Assembly: GCA_965198095.1 (NCBI GenBank) | Contig: OZ240239.1 | Location: 1,984,001 to 2,048,000, forward strand | Direction: 5' to 3' | DNA length: 64,000 nucleotides | From: CBDFJH01 sp965198095 | GTDB taxonomy: Bacteria; Latescibacterota; UBA2968; GCA-2709665 | Shown: positions 7,574 to 15,734 of the stretch, in pieces | How the letters are laid out: the number at the start of each line of letters is the position of its first letter | Position numbering within the stretch: position 1 is the first letter of the stretch | Translations under genes and position numbers: made by a program | Notes under the pieces: model-generated | Databases searched by the model: none | What the model was told of the DNA's origin: nothing | The model's input: only the letters and a program-made list of their open reading frames with translations

Positions 7574-8749
7574 ATGCGCGCATTCGACTACAACAAGCTC
7601 GCCCGGGAAATGCGGAGCGCAGGACTCGACCTGCTGCTTGCAAGCAGCCAAGCCAACGTCGGCTACCTGGCCGACCTGACGTGGTCCACCTCGATCAATC
7701 CAAGCTACTTGAGTGAGGACGGGCGCACCTACTACGCCAGCTTCGTCGGCCTGCTTCCCGACGGACCTGAATCTGCCTTCTTTGTCGGCTTCTCCAACGA
7801 ATCCATGTATGTCGAATGGAGGGATCCGTGGATCAAGGACCGGAGATATGCCGGGGCCAGCTTCCACGTCGAGGGCGGGGGCGGAGACGTGGGTGGAGCG
7901 GCTGACCCGGCAGAGGTGTTGGCCCAAACGATCGTTGACAAGGGCGCAGAGAAGGCCAACATAGGGGTCGAATGGGAGCAAATGCGGCTGGGCGCGTTCG
8001 AGCGTCTCAGACGGCGCCTGCCGAACGCGACGTTTCAGGACGGGGATCCGATCCTCTGGGAGTTGCGCTCCGTGAAATGTGAGGCCGAGGTCGCGCGAAT
8101 GCGAAAAGCGGCGGAAGGCTGCAGCCGGGCGGCCGACGAAGCCTACCGCGGCCTTCAGGCTGGCATGACCGAGCTCGAATGGGAGCGCGTCGCCGTCGAC
8201 AGGATCCAAGAAGCCGGATTGAGACACGAATACACCGAGATCGCCTTCGGCCCGAAGGGCGCCCGGCTTGTGGAACCCACCGACAACCGTCTTGCGCAGG
8301 GTCACTTGGCCCGATTGGACATCGGCGGGAGTTATCGGGGATATCAATCCGATCTCTCGCGGTCTATGGCCTTTGGAGAGGTGAGCGAAAGCGCTCGAAA
8401 GGCGCACGCTTCGATACTGAAGATCAACCGGGCGCTCCGCGCAGCCGTCAGACCGGGTGTCAAATGCTCTGATCTGTATCGGATGTGCATGGGGATGTTT
8501 GACGGTGAGGGGCTCACGCCGCTAACGCGACAGGCGGGGCACGCCCTCGGCCGTGCGGTCCACGAGCCGCCGTTCCTGGTGGGAGCCAACCATAGCACTC
8601 TGGAAGCGGGCATGGTCATCAACGTAGAGCCGACGGTACGCATCGAAGGGGTCGGGTCGGTGAACATCGAAGACACGCTGGTCGTCCGGGAGGGCGAGCC
8701 GGAATGTCTGACGACGGTCCCGAGAGAGCTGGAGCACTATCTGTCATAG
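7574..8749 (+). CDS. M24-family metallopeptidase (Xaa-Pro peptidase/creatinase fold)
   Basis: About 391 residues. The N-terminal creatinase-type domain (MRAFDYNKLAREMRSAGLDLLL) precedes the pita-bread domain. All five metal ligands are seen in order: Asp in LARLDIGG, Asp in YQSDLSRS, His in GHALGRAVHEPPF, Glu in NVEPT and Glu in NIEDTL, so it should be a metal-dependent hydrolase, most likely an Xaa-Pro aminopeptidase or prolidase relative. Creatinase itself lacks metal, so that name is unlikely. An upstream in-frame start at 7505 is possible but adds 23 residues without family character. Confidence 0.8.
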   Translation: MRAFDYNKLAREMRSAGLDLLLASSQANVGYLADLTWSTSINPSYLSEDGRTYYASFVGLLPDGPESAFFVGFSNESMYVEWRDPWIKDRRYAGASFHVEGGGGDVGGAADPAEVLAQTIVDKGAEKANIGVEWEQMRLGAFERLRRRLPNATFQDGDPILWELRSVKCEAEVARMRKAAEGCSRAADEAYRGLQAGMTELEWERVAVDRIQEAGLRHEYTEIAFGPKGARLVEPTDNRLAQGHLARLDIGGSYRGYQSDLSRSMAFGEVSESARKAHASILKINRALRAAVRPGVKCSDLYRMCMGMFDGEGLTPLTRQAGHALGRAVHEPPFLVGANHSTLEAGMVINVEPTVRIEGVGSVNIEDTLVVREGEPECLTTVPRELEHYLS

Positions 8750-8755
8750 AAAGAG

Positions 8756-9970
8756 ATGGCCCCGGAGGCCAGGGAACGCAGAGAAACCGAAAAGGGAAGC
8801 TTCAAACAGTCTTCGAACAACCTTGAGGCGTCCTCCGTGGCTTCGGTCTCCGGCGGTGAGACAACATCACATCCCGCGTCTGGAACCCGACACGTGTCAG
8901 CTGGACTCAAGATCGTGCGGTTGGATTCGAAACTCTTTCCGGTGCATGCCCTCGAGGCAGAGCTCTACCAGCTGTATGGCCTCGATCCCGTCGAAGTGGA
9001 TGCGAACACACCTGAACAGGTCTTAGCGGCTTGCGGCGACGCTGATGTCTTGATCAACGTCTCGACCCGGCTGTCGCGCGAGACGCTGGGGGGCCTCAAG
9101 TGCTGTCGACATATCTCTCACACGGGCGTTGGAACGGACAAAACGGATGTCGACGCGGCGACGGACTACCGGATCGTCGTGTCGAACGACCCTGGGTTTT
9201 GTTCAGAGGATGCTGCGGACCACGCCATGGCGATGCTCTTATCGCTCTCTCGCAAGCTGCCGCAGATGTCTGAATTGATGCGTTTGGGAAGGTTCGGAAA
9301 GGCGCGTTCATCGAGCAACAACTGCAGGAGACTGTCTGCCCGTGTGCTTGGACTGGTCGGGTTTGGCTCGATCGGTAGCATTGTCGCGCAGCGTGCAAAT
9401 GCGTTCGGAATGCGCGTATTGGCGACCTGCCGAGATATGGGCGATGCGAAGCAGCAGGTCGCAAGAGACCTCGGCGTTGAGCTTGTAGATCTGGACTTGC
9501 TGTTGTCCAACTCTGATTACGTTTCGCTCCACTTGCCCCTCACGTCTGAAACCTATCACCTCATCGACGATATCGCGCTGCGAAAGATGAAACCCACGGC
9601 CTTTCTGATCAACACGGCGCGCGGCGCCTTGGTGGATGAAGCCGCGCTCGTTCGGGCTCTAAGGGAGGGGCGGTTGGCCGGCGCGGGCATCGATACGTTT
9701 GAACGCCTCGACGTGAACCAGGAGATCGATCCCAGCCCCCGCTCTCCATTTTTGGAGCTCGACAACGTCATCCTGTCACCTCATGTCGCTGGACTATCTG
9801 TAGAATCGCGCGAGACCTGGGCCAGGATCGCGGTAGAGAATCTCGTGTCCGTCGTAAATCACCATTGGCCCCTTCCCGACAACGTGGTGAACAAGACGGT
9901 TCTACCCAAGTATCCGTTAGCCGAATATGATGAAACGATATTTAAACACAGCCCCGTCGGTCCAGCTTAG
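8756..9970 (+). CDS. D-isomer-specific 2-hydroxyacid dehydrogenase
   Basis: The enzyme has the NAD motif GLVGFGSIGSIVA, the catalytic Arg in INTARGALVDE, a Glu in DTFERLD and the catalytic His in SPHVAG. It reduces or oxidises a D-2-hydroxyacid; phosphoglycerate- or phosphonate-dehydrogenase-like members belong here. The first 46 residues are polar and unconserved, so translation may begin at GTG 8894, just before AGLKIVRLDSKLF. It follows the M24 gene by six bases and probably shares its transcript. The substrate cannot be deduced. Confidence 0.8.
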   Translation: MAPEARERRETEKGSFKQSSNNLEASSVASVSGGETTSHPASGTRHVSAGLKIVRLDSKLFPVHALEAELYQLYGLDPVEVDANTPEQVLAACGDADVLINVSTRLSRETLGGLKCCRHISHTGVGTDKTDVDAATDYRIVVSNDPGFCSEDAADHAMAMLLSLSRKLPQMSELMRLGRFGKARSSSNNCRRLSARVLGLVGFGSIGSIVAQRANAFGMRVLATCRDMGDAKQQVARDLGVELVDLDLLLSNSDYVSLHLPLTSETYHLIDDIALRKMKPTAFLINTARGALVDEAALVRALREGRLAGAGIDTFERLDVNQEIDPSPRSPFLELDNVILSPHVAGLSVESRETWARIAVENLVSVVNHHWPLPDNVVNKTVLPKYPLAEYDETIFKHSPVGPA

Positions 9971-10105
9971 CGCCAGCCGATTGAGGCCGCCGCAGAGGGA
10001 CGGACAACCGGGGTCGCGCAAAACGTGACCCCATTCGGCGAACGTCCCTGGAACGGCACTGACGGTAACGTGGAAGATCCGGATGGAGACATCATCTGCT
10101 TCGGG
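9971..10105 (+). pseudogene. C-terminal remnant of a VOC (glyoxalase-fold) gene
   Basis: Directly after the dehydrogenase stop, and in the same frame, the sequence stays open and reads IEAAAEGRTTGVAQ, then TPFGERPWNGTDGNVEDPDG and DIICFG. This is the usual end of a VOC-fold protein (helix, variable strand, metal-site strand with DPDG, final strand). There is no start codon or N-terminal half, and the frame runs on into unrelated residues. It appears to be a decayed fragment. Recognition rests on one motif. Confidence 0.4.
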
Positions 10106-10125
10106 GGGCGTCCAAGTCGACCGTT

Positions 10126-10578
10126 ATGCATCACCTCACATCCTCCATGAGTCTCCCGGTGGACCTGTCGGATGTCTTCTCCTTCTTTTCGGACGCATCG
10201 AATCTGGAGAGGATCACACCGTCGGAGTTGCGTTTCCAGATCGTCACCCCTCGGCCGATCCGCATGGCGAAAGGGACGCTGATCGACTATCGTCTCGCGC
10301 TTTTCCGTGTTCCGTTTCGCTGGCAGTCCAGAATCACGCGGTGGGATCCTCCCCACGAATTCATCGACGAGCAGACTCGGGGACCCTACAAAGTCTGGGT
10401 CCACACGCACCGTTTTTTGGAAGAAGACGGGACCACCCGAATCACCGACGACGTGCTTTACGCGCTCCCGTTCTGGCCGGTCGGCGCGTTCGCGTATCCG
10501 CTTATCCACGGGAAGCTTGAGTCTATCTTTGCGTTCAGAAGGAGGGCGGTTCGCGTGGCCTTCGGCCTGGACGGCTAG
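10126..10578 (+). CDS. SRPBCC-family ligand-binding protein (START-like)
   Basis: 150 residues with the SRPBCC pattern: first strand, then VDLSDVFSFFSDASNLERITP, a central FRVPFRWQSRITRWDPPHEF hairpin, GPYKVWVHTHRF, and a C-terminal helix after LPFWPVGAFAYPL. This matches the polyketide-cyclase/coenzyme-Q-binding type, similar to the domain fused to some sugar epimerases. It is a helix-grip pocket for a hydrophobic ligand; function unknown. Its TAG stop shares a CTAG palindrome with the stop of the convergent YjbQ gene. Confidence 0.7.
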   Translation: MHHLTSSMSLPVDLSDVFSFFSDASNLERITPSELRFQIVTPRPIRMAKGTLIDYRLALFRVPFRWQSRITRWDPPHEFIDEQTRGPYKVWVHTHRFLEEDGTTRITDDVLYALPFWPVGAFAYPLIHGKLESIFAFRRRAVRVAFGLDG

Positions 10579-10973
10579 CCCTTCACGATCTTCACGTTGA
10601 CCTGCCTACGACGAGGCCCGTCGAACTCGCAGAAGAAGATCGCTTGCCAACGACCCAGTTGTAGGCGGCTGTCCTGAATGAAAATCGTCTCAGAAGCGCC
10701 GAAGAAACAGGCCTTGATGTGCGCGGCCGAGTTGCCTTCCAGGTGTCGGTAGCCAGGATCGTGCAGCGGGATCAATGGGTCGACGGCCAGCAGGATGTCG
10801 TAGGCGACCATTGGATCGGCGCCTTCGTTGATCGTGACCGCAGCCGTCGTGTGGGGCACATAGAGGTGGCAGATGCCGTTTGCGATTCCGCTCCGGGTCA
10901 CGACTTCCTCCACGCGATCCGTGAGCGGAAGAAGCTCTGTCTGCCGGGCGGTTTGGACATCGAGGCGAAACAT
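10575..10973 (-). CDS. yjbQ: YjbQ/UPF0047 family protein
   Basis: 132 residues, the normal length, beginning MFRLDVQTARQTELLPLTD. Diagnostic segments are LYVPHTTAAVTINEGAD, the HLEGNSAAHIKA helix with its conserved His, and LGRWQAIFFCEFDGPR. The family (PF01894) is a trimeric barrel reported to have weak thiamine-phosphate synthase activity in E. coli; the true role is unsettled. A TTGACA on the minus strand at 11051-11046 may be its -35 box, with a poor -10. It overlaps the SRPBCC gene by four bases tail to tail. Confidence 0.85.
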   Translation of the reverse strand: MFRLDVQTARQTELLPLTDRVEEVVTRSGIANGICHLYVPHTTAAVTINEGADPMVAYDILLAVDPLIPLHDPGYRHLEGNSAAHIKACFFGASETIFIQDSRLQLGRWQAIFFCEFDGPRRRQVNVKIVKG

Positions 10974-11014
10974 GAGAATCACCCATGGAGAATCGTTGTT
11001 GACGGTCTCAAGCT

Positions 11015-11686
11015 TTGAGCACAAGATCATCGTTTGACCGGGGATTGTCAAGGTTGAGCGCAGCGAGAATTCTATTGACGGGGTTCGGACCCTTCGGCGA
11101 GTGGAAACGCAATCCCGCAGGGGAGATTGCGGAATCCTTCTCGGGCAAGACCGTGGGCGGCTGCGAGGTCGTGTCGGCGGTCCTGCCGGTCGTTTATGGC
11201 GAGGACGTGAGCCGCACGCTGTCTCTGATTGTGGAACACGGACCCGCCGCCGTCATTTCCCTCGGGATGGCCGGAAACCGACCGTTGCTTCGTGTGGAGC
11301 GTGTGGCGCTCAACCTCCGGGATGACGAGGCCGGCTCGGGAAAAGAGGAGCGGCCCATCATAGCGGGCGGGCCCGAGGCCTATTTCTCCACGCTGCCCGC
11401 GCGTGACATGGCGGCCGGTATCCAGGCGGTCGACTTGGAGGGCGGGCTGTCCTATTTCGCGGGCACCTATCTCTGCAATCACATCATGTATTCGACACTA
11501 CATTACTTCGCGGAGCGCGATCTGCAAACCCCTGCAGGCTTCATTCACGTACCGCGCCTGCCGGAGCAGGCCGAGGATCGTCCCGATCGAAAGACAGGCA
11601 TGTCTCTGGACGCGTCCCGGAAGGGGGTTCTCGCAGCGCTGGAAGCCGTGGCCTATTCATTGGCGGGAGGATCGGGCGGCCTCTGA
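11015..11686 (+). CDS. pcp: Pyroglutamyl-peptidase I (family C15)
   Basis: About 210-223 residues. It starts ILLTGFGPFGEWKRNPAG, and the three catalytic residues are visible: Glu in VERVALNLRD, Cys in GTYLCN and His in GFIHVP. It removes N-terminal pyroglutamate from peptides in the cytosol. Several in-frame TTG codons (11015, 11045, 11054) precede the conserved part and none has a convincing ribosome-binding site, so the start is uncertain. It is divergent from yjbQ, with overlapping upstream regions. Confidence 0.85.
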   Translation: MSTRSSFDRGLSRLSAARILLTGFGPFGEWKRNPAGEIAESFSGKTVGGCEVVSAVLPVVYGEDVSRTLSLIVEHGPAAVISLGMAGNRPLLRVERVALNLRDDEAGSGKEERPIIAGGPEAYFSTLPARDMAAGIQAVDLEGGLSYFAGTYLCNHIMYSTLHYFAERDLQTPAGFIHVPRLPEQAEDRPDRKTGMSLDASRKGVLAALEAVAYSLAGGSGGL

Positions 11687-11731
11687 ACATTTCTGATGGG
11701 ATGCAAAAGGGCACGACTTTTCGACACGAAA

Positions 11732-11873
11732 ATGGCAAATGCCTTATTCTCGATGCTCATAATTGGCCCGCTATTCGGGTGCGGCAAACAGCGAGCAATC
11801 CAAGAGGATTTGTTTGCATTTGACGCAGACGAGAGACTATTCACCGCTCGCGCTTTTATGAACATGCGGAACG
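11732..11873 (+). pseudogene. Truncated AT-rich lipoprotein-like fragment
   Basis: A frame beginning MANALFSMLIIGPLFGCGK resembles a lipoprotein signal with a Cys after LFG. It reads sensibly (EDLFAFDADERLFTARAF) for 47 codons and then runs into the terminal repeat of the insertion element at 11874. Base composition is more AT-rich than the flanking genes. It may be the 5' end of a gene interrupted by the element. No homologue is recognised. Confidence 0.3.
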
Positions 11874-12205
11874 TGTCAAGTAAGAATGAGACATCTCGGG
11901 GTGGAATTTCAGTGACGGATTCGTTCGCGTCGCAGCAACGCCGCCACCTGGCCCGGTTCCTGGCACCTGTCCGCTTCTTCGAGCACCCGAAGCCTATACT
12001 GCGCAGTGAACCCGCCGGCGCTTTGCTTTCTCCAGCACTTCCGGGTCCGGGCGGGACGCCACGGTAGCAGTCCCTACGCTCCGCTCCCGGACCGCTACTG
12101 ACACCCGCGCTCTGCCATTGTCCGTACGCCCGCTCATCTCTCGCCTCTCCGCCCGCCATGCTACCCTAAACCCGGACGGGGGAGATGTCTCACCATATAT
12201 TGGCA
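11874..12205. mobile_element. 332-bp decayed insertion element with 24-bp terminal repeats
   Basis: The left end (11874-11897) and the reverse complement of the right end (12182-12205) are the same length, both begin TGYCAA, and share an identical inner 11 bases TGAGACATCTC. Ends TG...CA suit IS3/IS481-type elements. The only coding content is a minus-strand transposase OrfA remnant. Apart from a possible 2-bp CG, no target duplication is apparent. Confidence 0.5.
11909..12137 (-). pseudogene. Transposase OrfA remnant (helix-turn-helix, IS3-like)
   Basis: On the minus strand a frame from ATG 12137 reads RPDPEVLEKAKRRR and is then broken by one extra G in a CGGCGGG run. In the next frame it continues FTAQYRLRVLEEADRCQEPG and QVAALLRRE before a stop. 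That combined reading is the N-terminal HTH of IS OrfA proteins (PF01527 type), where RRxFTxEYKxxIL and a Gln/Glu-Pro-Gly-rich turn are standard. The rest of the transposase, normally starting GLYSSHL, is deleted. It sits exactly between the element's terminal repeats. Confidence 0.6.
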
Positions 12206-12370
12206 CGTAGGGGGAGATTTGTACTCGCTCTGTATTTTTTTGAAAATCTTCCTCACTATGAAATGGGCCACGAGTCAATGGAAAGCTACCATTCGAAACT
12301 CTTGGCGCGTATTGATGCAGAATTTGAAAAGGAACGATGGCGCAAATTTTGGGAAGAAAGTTCAGAGTAG
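12185..12370 (+). CDS. AT-rich orphan reading frame, doubtful
   Basis: The ATG lies inside the right terminal repeat of the insertion element. The following 61 codons, especially HSKLLARIDAEFEKERWRKF, look protein-like and are markedly AT-richer than the surroundings. It may be the 3' part of a foreign gene disrupted by the element, with its apparent start supplied by the element end. No family is recognised. Confidence 0.2.
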   Translation: MSHHILARRGRFVLALYFFENLPHYEMGHESMESYHSKLLARIDAEFEKERWRKFWEESSE

Positions 12371-12429
12371 TATCGTCAAGCTGTCCTCTTAGTCTTCTTT
12401 CCGTGCTATATTGGACTGAGAGGAGGATG

Positions 12430-13018
12430 GTATGGGACGAACGGCAACGAAGTCTGAGGGCGGAAAGTGGTTTTGCCGATCTGAAGGATCTGCCGCCCAT
12501 CCATAAGCGCCATCTCCGGACGACCCCGGCAGAGACGGTGGCGCGGACCGAGGAACTGGCGTTGGCGCATCCGGCCTATGGCTGCAACCGGGTCGAGGCG
12601 ATGCTGTTGCTGGAAGGCCGGCCGGCGTCGGCGATCACGATCTGGAAGCTTTTCAACGACAATGGCCAGTGTACCCGCCACGATCGCTGGCTGGCGCTGG
12701 AGAAGCTCAATCCGTGCTTCCGAGAACGCCGTGTCGAGCGCGCCGCGCCGGGCGAGTTGCTCACGGCCGATACCTTCTTCGTCGGCCTGCCTGCGTCAGG
12801 CAGGCGCCCTCAAGGGCGTGGGCAAGGTCTATCTGCGCGCGGTGTTGGATACCTACGGCTCGTATGCCTTCGGCTTCCTGCGCGTCTCCAAGCAGCCCGA
12901 GCCCGAGGCGGCGGTGGCGGTGCTGCACAACGACGTGCTGCCCTTCTATCGTCGGCTGGATCTGCCCGTGAAGGCAATCCTCACCGACGACGGCCCGGAT
13001 ACGAGGGAACGGAAATAA
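12430..13018 (+). pseudogene. IS481-family transposase, broken and truncated at both ends
   Basis: The first frame shows LKDLPPIHKRHLRTTP, ELALAHPAYGCNRVEAMLLL, NPCFRERRVE and GELLTADTFFVG, which carries the first catalytic Asp. The frame then shifts, and LKGVGKVYLRAVLDTYGSYA with KAILTDDGPD (second Asp) follows in another frame. The shift coincides with a 19-nt palindromic insertion at about 12785-12805. The segment between WLALEK and NPCF is shorter than usual. The third acidic residue and C-terminus are missing; a stop at 13018 follows. It is inactive, and lies just upstream of the sarcosine-oxidase locus. Confidence 0.8.
12785..12805. repeat. Perfect palindrome inside the transposase pseudogene
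   Basis: GCCTGCCTG (12785-12793), three bases, then CAGGCAGGC (12797-12805). Removing 19 of these bases joins TTC GTC GGC to GCC CTC AAG and restores the transposase frame across the conserved FVG-x-LKGVGK motif. Confidence 0.7.
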
Positions 13019-13058
13019 CGCAAGGCGCTCGCGTCGTGTCCCAAGCCCAAGGAGAGGT

Positions 13059-15734
13059 ATGCTTGAGGACCAGATCAGCGTAGACGGGACGCCGGTTCAC
13101 TTCCAGCCGGGTGACAACCTGCTGGTGGCGATGCTGCGCGCCGGGCTTCATCCGACCGGCGGCGGATGCCTGTGCCTCGCGGGCGATTGCCCGCACTGCC
13201 TGGCCGTGGTGGACGGCGTCGGCTACGTGCGCACCTGCCAAGTCGCGGCAAGAGGCGGTGTCGTGGTCGCGCGCCATCATGCCGACGGCGGCCGCCCGCA
13301 CCTGATTGCCGCCGGTCGCGAGACGCCGGATCCTGCAGCCGAATCGCGGGTCGCCGCGCGGCATCTCCACTGCGACGTCGTCATCATCGGGATGGGCATG
13401 GCCGGTATCAAGGAGGCGGATTGCGCCCGCGTCGAAGGCAAGGCGGTTGCGACGCTGGACGCTCGCAACGGCCAGGAGGTGGCGGGCATCTACGCTGGAC
13501 CACTCGTGGTCGCCCGAACTGAGGAGGCGACGCTGTGCGTTCATCCCCGGGAGGAGATCGTGGTCGCGACCGGCGCGGCTGAGATCCAGCCGGTGGTGCC
13601 GGGCGCCGAGATGGAGGGGCTGTTGACGGCCCGGGCTGCGTCTGCCCTGGCCAAGGCTGGGATCGACCTGGGGCGGGTCGTGGCCGTGGGGACCCCGCCC
13701 GAAGGCATCGAGGCCGAGAAGGCTGACGGGCGTGTCGTTCGGTTCGAGGGCGCGCGGCGGGTCGAGGCAGTCGTCGTGGCGGGTCCCGACGGGACCGAAT
13801 CCCGTCACGCGTGTGACACGGTCGCTCTCGGTCTGGGCTTTCACCCTCGAGACGCGCTCGCAAGGATGGGTCGCGGCCTGCCGGTCCGCCTCGTCGGGGA
13901 CGCCGCCCGCGCGTCGGACATTCCGCCCTGCCCCCGAGCCGGGACGGTTTGTCCCTGCTCGGACGTGACTGTCGCGGACCTCGATCAGGTCTGGGAGAAC
14001 GGGTTTCACGAGTTGGAGCTGGTCAAGCGGGCGACGCTTGCCGGCACCGGGACGTGTCAGGGCTCGGTCTGTCTGCCGCACGTGCGCAGCTTCTTGGCCG
14101 AGAAGGGCCGCGCGCTGCAGCCGCCGTTCACGGCGCGTCCGCTGACCCGCCAACTCACCTTCGGCGAGATCGCCGCCGGTGCTTACCATCACGCCACCCC
14201 GCGTACGCCCCTGCACGACGAGCATCTCCGGCTCGGAGCGCGAATGGATCGGACCGGAGGTTGGTGGCGTCCCTGGACCTACGGCGACCCGCTCGCCGAG
14301 TACAACGCCGTACGCGACGCGGTCTCGATCGGAGACGTGAGCACGCTGGGCAAGTTCGTCGTAGCGGGGCCGGACGCGCTCCCATTTCTGGAGTTTCTCT
14401 ATCCGACGAAGGTCTCGACGCTTCGCCCCGGCCGCGCTCGTTATGTGCTGCTGCTGGACGAGCGCGGCTACATCATGGACGATGGGCTGATCTGCAGGGA
14501 GCGCGCCGACCGGTTTTACGTCACGCTGACGAGCGCCGGCGCTTCCGTCGGCGAGATGTGGATTCGTGATTGGGCGGAGTCTCAGGGCTTCGACGTCCGT
14601 TTGCTGAACCAGACCCAGTCCCTCGGTGCCATCAACGTCACCGGTCCGCACGCGGCAGAGCTCCTGGCGCGTGCCGGCGTCGAGAGGCTCCCCGGTTTCG
14701 CGCGACACGGCGTGGCCAAGGTTTCGGGCGTCGCCTGCCGGATCCTGCGTCTGAGCTTCACCGGCGAGCTGTCGTTCGAGCTGCACCATGCCGCCGCCGA
14801 TTCGGTCCGGCTCTGGCGAGCCCTTCTGGAGCATGGTCAGGACCTGGGGATCCATCCCCACGGCATGGACGTTCTGTTCCAGCTCCGTTTGGAAAAGGGC
14901 CACGTCATTGTCGGCCAGGATACGGACTTCGATTCCACGCCCCGTCGGATCCACCACGAGTGGGCCGTAAGGCTGGATAAACCGGAATTTCTCGGCCGCC
15001 AGGCTGTGATCCGGACCAACAACGTGCCTCTGGACCGCCAGCTCGTCGGGCTCGAGATGGCGCTCCCCGCGCCGATGGAGGGGGCCGTCGTCTGGAACGG
15101 ATCGGAATACGCGGGCTACGTGACCTCCAGCGGCACCTCTCACCGCCTGGGCAAGGCGGTGATGCTGGCCTGGATCCGGTTGGCGAACGGGCAGCTCCCA
15201 GACAAGGTCACGATCAACGGTCGGACGGCGCGTCGGGCCCAGCTGCCGTTCTACGATCCGGGCAACGAGAGACCGCGAGCTAAAGTCGCAGGCGGCACAC
15301 CCGAACCGTTCACGCAGGCGGCATCCAGAGTCTCGGGAACGACGGAACGCATGGGCCGTTTCGAGCGGCTTGAGGCGACCCGTCTCGTGGCTTCTCCCGA
15401 GGTCCTGGACAGGATCGGCCCGTCGCCGGGGATACTCGCCCTGAGAGTTGCTCCCGACGAGCTTCTGGTCACCCCGTCGCTGTCATCGGACGCACTGGAC
15501 GACTCGCACGCGATCGCCGAGCGCGAGACCGGGTTTGCGGCGGCCTGGGTGGCCTTGGAGGAGGCGACGAGCGTACTGGAACGGGCGTGCGCGTGGGTGC
15601 TGCCGACCGAGCGTCCGGCCTTCGCTCAGGGCGCAGTCGCCGGGATTCCGGTGAAGCTGTGGTTTGAGGAGGAGCGCGTGCTCTTCGTCGTGCCGGCCCC
15701 TTACGCTGCAGATCTCGAGGAGCGGATGGCGTGA
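13059..15734 (+). CDS. soxA: Sarcosine-oxidase-type alpha-gamma fusion subunit
   Basis: 891 residues. In order: a 2Fe-2S ferredoxin-like domain (Cys39, 44, 47, 60; also Cys37); a flavin Rossmann domain from about 105 with GMGMAG at 111-116; a BFD-like cluster of four Cys (298, 300, 333, 338); a GcvT/aminomethyltransferase domain about 370-750; and a C-terminal portion from about 750 (RFERLEATRLV) resembling the separate gamma subunit SoxG. The flavin domain is about 190 residues, clearly shorter than in usual alpha subunits, and its glycine loop is altered. It would oxidise sarcosine or another N-methylated amine and pass the methylene to tetrahydrofolate. AAGGAGAGGT fixes the ATG. It is visibly GC-richer than its neighbours. 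Activity is uncertain because of the shortened domain. Confidence 0.75.
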   Translation: MLEDQISVDGTPVHFQPGDNLLVAMLRAGLHPTGGGCLCLAGDCPHCLAVVDGVGYVRTCQVAARGGVVVARHHADGGRPHLIAAGRETPDPAAESRVAARHLHCDVVIIGMGMAGIKEADCARVEGKAVATLDARNGQEVAGIYAGPLVVARTEEATLCVHPREEIVVATGAAEIQPVVPGAEMEGLLTARAASALAKAGIDLGRVVAVGTPPEGIEAEKADGRVVRFEGARRVEAVVVAGPDGTESRHACDTVALGLGFHPRDALARMGRGLPVRLVGDAARASDIPPCPRAGTVCPCSDVTVADLDQVWENGFHELELVKRATLAGTGTCQGSVCLPHVRSFLAEKGRALQPPFTARPLTRQLTFGEIAAGAYHHATPRTPLHDEHLRLGARMDRTGGWWRPWTYGDPLAEYNAVRDAVSIGDVSTLGKFVVAGPDALPFLEFLYPTKVSTLRPGRARYVLLLDERGYIMDDGLICRERADRFYVTLTSAGASVGEMWIRDWAESQGFDVRLLNQTQSLGAINVTGPHAAELLARAGVERLPGFARHGVAKVSGVACRILRLSFTGELSFELHHAAADSVRLWRALLEHGQDLGIHPHGMDVLFQLRLEKGHVIVGQDTDFDSTPRRIHHEWAVRLDKPEFLGRQAVIRTNNVPLDRQLVGLEMALPAPMEGAVVWNGSEYAGYVTSSGTSHRLGKAVMLAWIRLANGQLPDKVTINGRTARRAQLPFYDPGNERPRAKVAGGTPEPFTQAASRVSGTTERMGRFERLEATRLVASPEVLDRIGPSPGILALRVAPDELLVTPSLSSDALDDSHAIAERETGFAAAWVALEEATSVLERACAWVLPTERPAFAQGAVAGIPVKLWFEEERVLFVVPAPYAADLEERMA

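Noticed and set aside
12981..15143. Very long minus-strand open frame (720 codons) opposite soxA
   Set aside because: It is antisense to a gene with clear domain motifs; its translation is Arg/His-rich and lacks any recognisable fold. It results from high GC codon bias.
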